Positions 56,881-64,000 of a stretch of 64,000 bases of DNA are shown piece after piece. Origin of the DNA: Bilabrum cf. latius. Its lineage: Eukaryota; Bigyra: Bicosoecida; Bigyra; Bicosoecida. Positions within the stretch are counted from its first letter, which is position 1; every line of letters begins with the position of its first letter. Location: contig OZ237740.1 in the NCBI GenBank assembly GCA_965178125.1, positions 682,001-746,000 on the forward strand. The letters run 5' to 3'. The notes under the pieces were generated by a model, which did not search any database, had not been told where the DNA came from, and saw nothing but the letters and a program-made list of their open reading frames with translations. The position numbers were made by a program, and so were the translations under genes.

Positions 56881-57546
56881 TCAAAATCCACGGAAAGTCT
56901 GTCCAACGTATTGTCCTCCAAACACAAGAGCTGCACCAAAAGCAACTTTCATCGTCTCAAAGACAAAATTGAGTATCGATGGCTCCGCGTTTCTCATCAC
57001 CATCAACCAAATGGTAGGAACACCATCCCGTAAGAGGTGCAGGAGATGGTCTAACACGAAACAAATCCCTAGGTTGTCCCCGAAACGACATCCAGCCATA
57101 CGAGCAAGGTACTCGAAGAAGGTGTAAGAGGTTAGGAATACGATCACCAGTACTCCAATGAAAAATAAGACTAGAGCAATCCTCATAAGTCCTATCAGTA
57201 AGTCCCCGCCACGATACCACAACCACCAGAGATGAGCCTTGATCGTGTTGCCTTTCGTGGACTTTATCTCGTGCTCGGTCCTCCGCATCTCTTCTTTCGC
57301 CTTCTTCGCATAGCTCTGTTTAATACGATTGATCCGGTACTTCATCTCGTCCACATCGTCTGCTTGGTCAAGAATCAATTTCTCACATTCCTCCGTCGTC
57401 AGTTCATCATCCCGTTTATCTTCAACAGGGGCATTCTGTTGATTCTCAGCAGTTCCACCAGAACCATCGTCATATGACCCAATTATTTTCCTTCTTCTAG
57501 ATTGAGACGGTTGACGGGATCGTGAATTGGACCGGCCAGAGGACAT
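56881..57546 (-). CDS. Cargo membrane protein of E2, 221 aa
   Basis: This is a continuous frame from MSSGRSNSRSRQPS to TGA without any TAG. It has a Ser/Arg-rich N-terminus, a charged coiled region, a strong double membrane segment (about residues 115-145) and a second hydrophobic C-terminal zone. Composition and codon use are clearly GC-richer than the flanking viral genes. It splits the morphogenesis block between protease and penton, facing the opposite way. It is probably acquired; function unknown. Confidence 0.65.
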   Translation of the reverse strand: MSSGRSNSRSRQPSQSRRRKIIGSYDDGSGGTAENQQNAPVEDKRDDELTTEECEKLILDQADDVDEMKYRINRIKQSYAKKAKEEMRRTEHEIKSTKGNTIKAHLWWLWYRGGDLLIGLMRIALVLFFIGVLVIVFLTSYTFFEYLARMAGCRFGDNLGICFVLDHLLHLLRDGVPTIWLMVMRNAEPSILNFVFETMKVAFGAALVFGGQYVGQTFRGF

Positions 57547-57620
57547 TTTGACCCTATTTTGTGTGAATGGTGGCTAATCAATCCGATCAAAATAATTAAG
57601 ATTTTTATAAATAGCACATA

Positions 57621-57694
57621 ACTCAATACGGGTACGCGCCCGAAATTGCGGTAATATATCTTAAATAGCTATAATATTACCGCAATTTGGGGCA
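57621..57694 (-). repeat. E2 palindromic repeat, copy 12
   Basis: Reverse orientation, in a divergent intergenic region just before the penton gene. This position argues against a pure terminator role. Confidence 0.85.
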
Positions 57695-57730
57695 TTAGAC
57701 AAGACTTATTTTCTTGATAAATGTTATAGA

Positions 57731-58657
57731 ATGGTAGAGATTCAAGAACCAGATATCTTTTATATTAACTCATAGGATACTATAACATCTATTAATACTA
57801 ATAGACCAGTATCAATACATGAACAGCGTCAAGGTAATATCTTGACAAATTCACAAAACTACTTATTATCACTTGACCGATGGACTCTTAAATGTCGTAT
57901 TCCTTTATTTGTAGCAAGTAAAGAAGTAAAGAATAGCGATAATTAGTCAATTTATAAGATGTCGTTTGTGAAGAAGAGTGATGGAACTACTTACACTCGT
58001 AATATTGTCTTAACCAAGTCGTTATATTATAGTCTTAAGACCCTATCTAATGAATTTAATAATACTCTTAGTGATTTATGTGGAGATGCTAGTATTCCAA
58101 CTGATAGTATAGTATTTGAATATCACGGTAAGACTAAAACATTTAGTTTCACCCGTTTAGCCGCTTTTACAAGTGCGTGGACTTTAAGTTTTAACTTTCC
58201 TTTATTCTCTATATTTGAGACATTTGAATATGACGATGAAGGTAAAGACATCAAGAGTGATACTTATATAAATCTATTAGATGGATATAATGAATAGAGT
58301 GCTTCTACCTTAGATTAGTTTCCTACTATGGAGTATATTCAAATTATTAGTCCATCACTTCCAATACTTCCAGAATTTACGCCATCATATAAAAGTACAT
58401 CTAGTACAGAGATACAAAGTGAAAATATCTTAAGTGATTTCAAGATAGACAATACAACAGGAACGAGTTTTATTAAAATAAACTTTAGTAGTGGAGGAAA
58501 TCATAGATGGCAATAGTTCTATAGATCAGCATTTAATAGTTATAGTATAGTACCGTATTTTAGAGATACTTTTGGAAACTTATACGAAATACCCTTTACT
58601 TTTGGACAAGGACTTAATATAAAAGCTCTATTTAAAAGTAAAAAGTTAATAACTTAA
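57731..58657 (+). CDS. Minor capsid (penton-like) protein of E2
   Basis: The product has 308 residues and the frame has several TAGs. It is beta-rich, with no low complexity. Identification is from position before the MCP, length and similarity of layout with the E1 protein (NILTNSQNYLLSLDRWTL near residue 37). Confidence 0.7.
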
Positions 58658-58699
58658 AGTAAAAAATAAATAAATATCTTTAGTCTTAATATATTTATA

Positions 58700-60586
58700 A
58701 TGTCTGATATGGATAATGTACCTGTAGCAGCACAAAGCAAAGTCGTAGATGACGTCTCAGAACTACCAGTAACTCAAATAGCTGACGAAAAACTCAACTT
58801 TGTGGGTGATAGTCAAGCTATTACTCTAGGAACTACCCTTGGATACTCTTCCAAGTTTCAAAATCACTACGAACCAGATGGTGGTAACTCTAGCGCAACT
58901 AATGCATTTAGAAGTAATTATACTTTCGTAGTGCCATCAAATCAAGGAATGACTGACAGTAATCCCCGTCTAAGAGTTTCATTTGACGTATACATCTATG
59001 ATAGTTAGAACAATGGAGCAGTAGCTCAAACTGATATCGTCAATAAGGTAGCCCCTTCTACATTTATGGTAAATTCAATGATCACAAGTTCCACAGTTAA
59101 AATGGGAGACTTATCTCGTAGTTCATCACCTTATCAATTAGTCAATTTAATAGCTAGAAGTCTTGACCGTGCCACTCTAGCACAAATAAGTCCTGTCTTT
59201 TAGGCTGATAACACTTGGGAATTTAATACTGCCGCAAATGGTCTTGCTAAGTCTGTCCTTCAATGGGGTGTAAATGATGATAGTATTATGGAAGCTCGCG
59301 GTCCTGGTAAGAATTACCGCGCAACACTTGAAAAAGTGGATGCTAATACTCCAATACCTAATAATAATGTAACACCAACTCAAGACTATGTCAAATTACA
59401 TATTGAAATCTCTGAAGCACTTCTTGCACGTCCTTTCCAATATATGATGGGTGGTAATGCTAGACCTTTTGTTGATCATCCACAATTAAATGTTAATTTA
59501 CAAATGAGAAATAACTTAATTGATAAGATGTTTAATACTTCAAGTGATTGGAATGGAGACTATGCTTTTGCTTTATCCGATTGCTAGATCCATTTTGATG
59601 TCTTTACTTATAATACTCATCTTAACTTCTTGAAGAAAGTACCTAAACAAATATTCTACAACTCTGTTGACTTTGAACTACATGAAGAGCCTAAACTTGA
59701 TAATCCTATCACTACTAAAGGTGTCCATACTTTTAATAATTATCAACTTTAGACTTGCCCTTCTTGGTTTGCTGTGTGCTTAGTTGATTCTCAATATGGA
59801 GAAGCTAGTGGTACACCTCATAGAACACTTGCCATTAACAATATTAAAGTACAACTTAGGTCTTAGGGTTCTATTTTAGGAGAACTTACACAAGACGATA
59901 TCTTTAGACTTAGTGAAAGAAATGGATCAAATAGTGAGTATGCTTCTTTTACTAACTTAGATGTAACTGTAGGAGGTGCTTCTAAAGTATACGGATCTAA
60001 TGGCTGGCTCTTATTTAGACTTAGTGATTTAAATACTCCTGAAACTATTCAAAGCAACAGTGCTGACCCTATTAGTATTCGTGTTCAAGTAGCCTATGAC
60101 GAACCCCCAACCGCTGCTATGTCTCAAGGATATAAAGCTCAATTATTCTGTGCCTATGACAAGATTATCGTGAATACTAGAGGTGCCGCTATTGAATGGC
60201 GTGAAGATAGTGCTTCTGTTGACCCTGAGAAAGTGGCTAAACCTTCTAATTATACATTTTCTAATATGAACTACTCTAAGAACGTATTAGGTGGAAGACG
60301 TCGTAAAGTGATGCAATTCTTTAAGAGAGCCTTTAACAAAGCTAAAGACTTAGGACGTAAAGTGGTAGACTTTGGAAAGAAAGCTAAAGCTAAATTTGAT
60401 AAAGTGAAACCAGCTCTTCGTAAAGCAAGGCAAGCAGTAAGTGAATACTTACCCGATGAAGTGAATGACTTAGCTGAACGTGTTGGAGCAGGTCTTTTAA
60501 CTAGTGGTGGAAGTCTTTTGACCAGTGGAGGTAAGAAATTAACTAAGGCTCAACTTATGAAACTTAGAAAGTAGCTCAATATGTGA
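58700..60586 (+). CDS. Major capsid protein (double jelly-roll type) of E2
   Basis: The product has 628 residues, one fewer than the E1 MCP. TAGs occur throughout, including one four codons before the TGA. The beta-rich body is followed by a basic C-terminal extension starting after KNVLGGRRRKVMQFFKRAF, with further GG sites (LTSGGSLLTSGGKK). The LGG/R boundary corresponds to MGG/K in E1. Confidence 0.82.
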
Positions 60587-60640
60587 GTCGTAAATTATTA
60601 ATTAATATTTAAAAGTTATAAATATTGACTAAATTTAAAA

Positions 60641-60715
60641 ACTCAATACGGGTACGCGCCCAGAATTGCGAAAATATATCTTGAATAGCTATAATATTAC
60701 CGCAATTTCGGGCGT
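60641..60715 (-). repeat. E2 palindromic repeat, copy 13
   Basis: Reverse orientation, between two plus-strand genes, upstream of the promoter motif of the next gene. Confidence 0.85.
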
Positions 60716-60740
60716 TCATATCTTAAGACTAGTTTAAATA

Positions 60741-60748
60741 TTACGCCA
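60741..60748 (+). promoter_or_regulatory. E2 promoter motif TTACGCCA
   Basis: It lies 33 bp before the ATG at 60,774 and is followed by CTATATATATAG. Confidence 0.65.
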
Positions 60749-60773
60749 TTAAATATCCACTATATATATAGTT

Positions 60774-61196
60774 ATGGCAGCAGTATCACCGTGTGAAGAC
60801 TTACTTTATATGGAGTATTCATTCTTATTCTTACCACATAGAGAAGACCCAACACTTAAATCTCAAAAGGTTTACTTAGATGATGAATTTGAAGGAGACC
60901 CAGAAGAAATAGTAATAGATAAAGACTAGATACAAGTAAATAATAGAGGTCATATAAAGACATATGTAAGTGAAGGAGGCTTTACAAAGTTAAAGGTAGG
61001 ATAGATAATTGAAGAGATGGAGCAAGAGGTGCGTAATTAGAATGGTATTCATTATGATTGTATTTTTTATCATAAAGTTGAACACGACACGAGCACAGAT
61101 ATTTATAAAGTAGTATGGGGGTGGTATCCAGCAGACTTTCCAACAAATGGATGCGACCCTGCTATCTTGTATAAGAAACCCCCTAATATGGATTAA
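60774..61196 (+). CDS. Hypothetical protein, 140 aa
   Basis: The frame becomes visible only with TAG as Gln (three TAGs) and ends in TAA. It is acidic in the first half, with a Trp/Pro-rich end (VVWGWYPADFPTNGCDP). No family is recognised. Confidence 0.62.
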
Positions 61197-61207
61197 TTAT
61201 TAAAAAC

Positions 61208-61281
61208 TCAATACGGGTACGCGCCCAGAATTGCGGAAATATATCTTAAATAGCTATAATATTACCGCAATTTCGGGCGGT
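61208..61281 (-). repeat. E2 palindromic repeat, copy 14
   Basis: Reverse orientation. Nearly identical to copies 13 and 15, including the flanks. Confidence 0.87.
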
Positions 61282-61305
61282 CATATCTTAAGACTAGTTT
61301 AAATA

Positions 61306-61313
61306 TTACGCCA
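61306..61313 (+). promoter_or_regulatory. E2 promoter motif TTACGCCA
   Basis: It lies 33 bp before the ATG at 61,339 and is followed by CTATATATATAG. Confidence 0.65.
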
Positions 61314-61338
61314 AAAAATATTTACTATATATATAGTA

Positions 61339-61728
61339 ATGTCAGATAAAGTAGATTTAAAAATATCGTTTTCTCAAAGTCTTGTATCAAGTGTAAACCT
61401 TGATTGGGATGGAATAGGTAAGATGTTATGTGGAAAAATCACAAGTAAGATAGAAGGAAATGAGATAGTGTTAAGACAAATAGGTCAACCGACTCCAAAA
61501 GATGGAATGATGGAGTTCTCATATACGACCGACTATAAAGCAAATCAAGTTTTTGAATTACTTAAAGACTTAACTGATGAAAGACAAGACGCGATTATGG
61601 GATACGTTCATTGTAAGTTAAGTGATAGCAACAGGAAAAGAAGACCATTAACTGAAGAAGATCACAGACAAATGATTCTGGATGCTATGGATAGGAGTGT
61701 TAAAGAATATAAAAAACATATGTCATAA
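61339..61728 (+). CDS. Hypothetical protein, 129 aa
   Basis: The frame has no TAG and ends in TAA. It has an alternating-strand N-terminus (DLKISFSQSLVSSVNLDWDG) and a helical C-terminus. No family is recognised. Confidence 0.6.
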   Translation: MSDKVDLKISFSQSLVSSVNLDWDGIGKMLCGKITSKIEGNEIVLRQIGQPTPKDGMMEFSYTTDYKANQVFELLKDLTDERQDAIMGYVHCKLSDSNRKRRPLTEEDHRQMILDAMDRSVKEYKKHMS

Positions 61729-62035
61729 TTAAGTCTTAATAATAAAGTCTTAATATTAAAGTTATTAATATTAAGTCATATCTATGTAATAAAAAAAAAT
61801 TTCTTTGAGCTAGTAATTATACCGATGGTTTGACTACTTGGCGAAGTCATTCGTAAGTCATTGTTGTAGCGGAGATGCGAATGTCAGCTGTGGACCGCTA
61901 TCCCTATTAAGTCTTACGACTAAGTCTGCTACAACCACTTACGACTACTTCTACAGTATCCAAACTCCCTTCAAAGACTTGCAAGACGTGTGCTTTGTCA
62001 TGAAAATGACTTACAGAACGACTTACGGCGATGTC

Positions 62036-62107
62036 AGTGGTGGGAATCGAACCCACGACCTTGACTTTGTGAAACAATCACGATATCACTAGACCAAGAC
62101 CACAACG
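62036..62107 (-). tRNA. tRNA-like sequence, probably degenerate
   Basis: The minus strand has a canonical T arm (GTGGG TTCGATT CCCAC), a plausible D arm (TGGT...ATCG) and a possible anticodon arm whose best fold gives UCA with one mismatch. The acceptor arms pair poorly. It could be a tRNA pseudogene or a tRNA-mimicking RNA. I do not see a CUA anticodon. Confidence 0.3.
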
Positions 62108-62150
62108 CACCAACAGGGTAAAAAAATTATATTTAAATAAATTAAAAAAT

Positions 62151-62224
62151 TCAATACGGGTACGCGCCCAGAATTGCGGAAATATATCTTAAATAGCTAT
62201 AATATTACCGCAATTTCGGGCGGT
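62151..62224 (-). repeat. E2 palindromic repeat, copy 15
   Basis: Reverse orientation, in a convergent region before the primase-helicase stop. Confidence 0.86.
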
Positions 62225-62289
62225 CGTATCTTAAAAGATTTTAATACATACGATATCACTTATTAAGTTTTTTATTAATAAGTCATAAT

Positions 62290-64000
62290 TTAATTTTGTT
62301 GTTCTAGTGGATCATTATCCTCATCAACAAATAAAGCGGGGTCTAAGTCAACCTCTATCTCTTCATCGGGTAATTGAACCTCTTCATCATCAACAAATAT
62401 ATCTACTTCACGAGTCTTTTTCTTGTTAGACCAGATATATTCCATCTCATCAATAATATCCTAATTAAATTCTACATCATAGTTAATTTTCTTTTTCTTA
62501 CAAGTCATAAATATGTCTTTCCCAAACATTGATTTATATACTTTAAGTATTTCGTAATAAAGACCTTTATCAGTGGATAAGTCAACTTTACTTCTTCTTT
62601 GGCAGTCATACACTGTCCTATATTCATCTGTTAAGTCTTGATCTAATACTTTCTTTTTGATATTATAATCAAGATTAGTTCTTTTAAGACCTAAAGTATC
62701 AATCATCTTATTAAGTAAGACTAATTTTCTAGAACTAGACTTAGCATTGATAATATCAAACTCGCCTTTATTAATTGCTTTCACAAGTAAGTGCTTATCA
62801 TCTTGTCTAAAGAATTTATTGAAATTAAATAAATTAGATAACTTACCTTTATTAATAAAGTACTCTTTGTATTTGTCAATATCACCTTCATCTAAGTCTA
62901 AATATTTATTAATCTTCTTGACATTAAGACAATTAATATCAAAATTTTCAAGTTGTTTTTCTTTAATGGTATCTTTGATTTCTTTATCCTTACATCTGGT
63001 GATCTTAACAGATAAATCATAAGACACGTCATAACCGGTATCAATTAACTACTTGATCATATGTAATTTAGGGTTTGTCTTATAACAATCTACCTTGTAA
63101 AGATAATTACGATATAGTTTCTTGAATATGATTTTAACTTTGCTCATTTCTTCTTCTACTTTGTCTTCTACTTCTACCTCGTTGAAGTCGGGATATGTAT
63201 CACTGACAAATTTAACTAATTCTTCGTAGTCTTTTAAAGAGGTAGCCATAAAAGATTTAACTTGTGAAAGACTTTCATATGTGCTAGATCGTCCTTTCTA
63301 GTAATCAAAAAATATAGTGATATGTGATGGGTTTCTACATCTGTTAAGCTATTGAACCATTTGGGGAGGTGTGATAGTATGACCTTTGAAATAACCAAAG
63401 ACTGGTCTAGTCATAGTGCTATCTATCCCGTAAATGACTTTAGGTGAGAAGATAATGATATCAAACATATCCATATCATAGTCTTTGTCTTCGCTTTCTG
63501 CTGTAAGTATTAAGATTTTATTTAATTTCTTATCTTTCTCGTTATCTATAATTTTAAGACTAATTAACTCATTGATTATATCAGCTTTTGTCTTACTATC
63601 ACTAGCAAGCATAAATTTCTTGTGTTTCATTAACTCATCTCTAAAAGTCTGTTCGTCATTAACAAATACAGTTTTGGTGCCCTTGAACCTGTTTCTGTCA
63701 TTCCTAATATATTGATAATCTAATTTTAATAATTCTAAGAAATATAGAGCATCTTGAGATAAGTCAGCATCTGCTACTATGAACTACTTACAAGTGGTAA
63801 GAGCACGAATAAGAGTAATGAAACTCATTGGTCGCCTACCATATAAAGTCGTAGAACTTAAACAGTGTTCTAAGATACTATTAAACTCATCTAAAAAGAC
63901 AATATAATCCTTAAAGTTATAATTGCTAAGACTAACAATACTTTCAGGAGTAATAACAATACTATCACCCTATTTGTATTTATGGTCTTGATAGAATTTA
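62290..64000 (-). CDS. Primase-polymerase/helicase of E2, C-terminal part (runs off window)
   Basis: The frame is open from the window edge to TAA at 62,290 with TAG as Gln, about 570 residues. It has the same helicase motifs as E1: SIVITPESI, YIVFLDEFNSIL, CKQFIVADADLS, SPKVIYGIDS and PPQMVQQLNRCRNP. The N-terminal primase and Walker A regions should lie beyond the right edge. The tail is acidic (VDLDPALFVDED). Confidence 0.83.

Larger units (their letters stand above)
61729..62289. other. Non-coding segment of E2
   Basis: It contains short direct and inverted copies of CTTACGACT (61,850-62,030), the tRNA-like sequence and palindromic repeat copy 15. No gene is supported; the six-frame pieces here are short. 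Confidence 0.6.
16600..64000. mobile_element. E2: integrated virophage-like element (outer, interrupted by E1; right end outside window)
   Basis: The region is AT-rich and carries integrase, packaging ATPase, adenain-like protease, minor and major capsid proteins and a primase-helicase. These are the hallmark genes of virophages and of the related Polinton group. The ATPase-protease-penton-MCP order is the one known from mavirus. The left border is set by the base-composition change near 16.6 kb and is approximate. The right end is not in the window because the primase-helicase gene runs off it. Genes use TAG as Gln throughout. E1 (19,637-45,751) is inserted within it, so about 21 kb of E2 is visible. 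Confidence 0.85.

Overview
The window joins two very different kinds of DNA. Positions 1-16,580 are GC-rich protist nuclear sequence: short GT-AG introns, a fused purine-synthesis enzyme and a mitochondrial pyruvate dehydrogenase subunit. Positions 16,580-64,000 are AT-rich and consist of virophage-like (mavirus/Polinton-type) integrated elements. In both parts TAG is read as glutamine, while TAA and TGA are the working stops. The clearest proofs are the conserved Gln of the pyruvate dehydrogenase DGQEA motif (15,478) and of the integrase NPQSNG motif (47,451), both written TAG. The host is therefore a unicellular eukaryote with a UAG=Gln nuclear code. I cannot name it from this sequence.

Host part: (1) the 3' 7.8 kb of a multi-membrane calpain-like gene of DEK1/TML type, with a WW domain but without the catalytic Cys and His; (2) an ABCG-type transporter on the minus strand (11,022-8,032); (3) a trifunctional GARS-GART-AIRS purine enzyme with one intron; (4) pyruvate dehydrogenase E1 alpha with one intron.

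Element 2 (E2, about 16.6 kb to beyond the right edge) is a virophage-like provirus. It encodes a DUF5754-like protein, a GIY-YIG nuclease, a zinc-ribbon protein, a chromodomain integrase, a P-loop protein, a fibre-like protein, core-like proteins, a nucleotidyltransferase, the block packaging ATPase - protease - minor capsid (penton) - major capsid, and a primase-polymerase/helicase cut by the window end. Most of its intergenic gaps carry one copy of a roughly 70-bp palindromic repeat (15 copies).

Element 1 (E1, 19,637-45,751, 26,115 bp) is a second, complete and related virophage-like provirus inserted inside the zinc-ribbon gene of E2. It has terminal inverted repeats of about 425 bp starting with seven C, and is flanked by a CTGTT target duplication. 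Removing E1 plus one CTGTT restores an uninterrupted 176-codon frame. E1 has the same gene order (integrase - P-loop - long coiled protein - basic protein - nucleotidyltransferase - ATPase - protease - penton - MCP ... primase-helicase) and adds a short family B DNA polymerase and two BspA/DUF285 repeat proteins. It carries its own copy of the very gene family it disrupted. Eight E1 genes, mostly replication and accessory genes, have a GTTTAAAATGRCTTAAA-type box starting 44-46 bp before their ATG. The capsid, packaging and integrase genes instead have a TATATATAA stretch next to the ATG, which suggests two expression classes. Each element also holds a GC-richer zone of unrelated cargo genes; one E1 cargo gene contains a clear spliceosomal intron.
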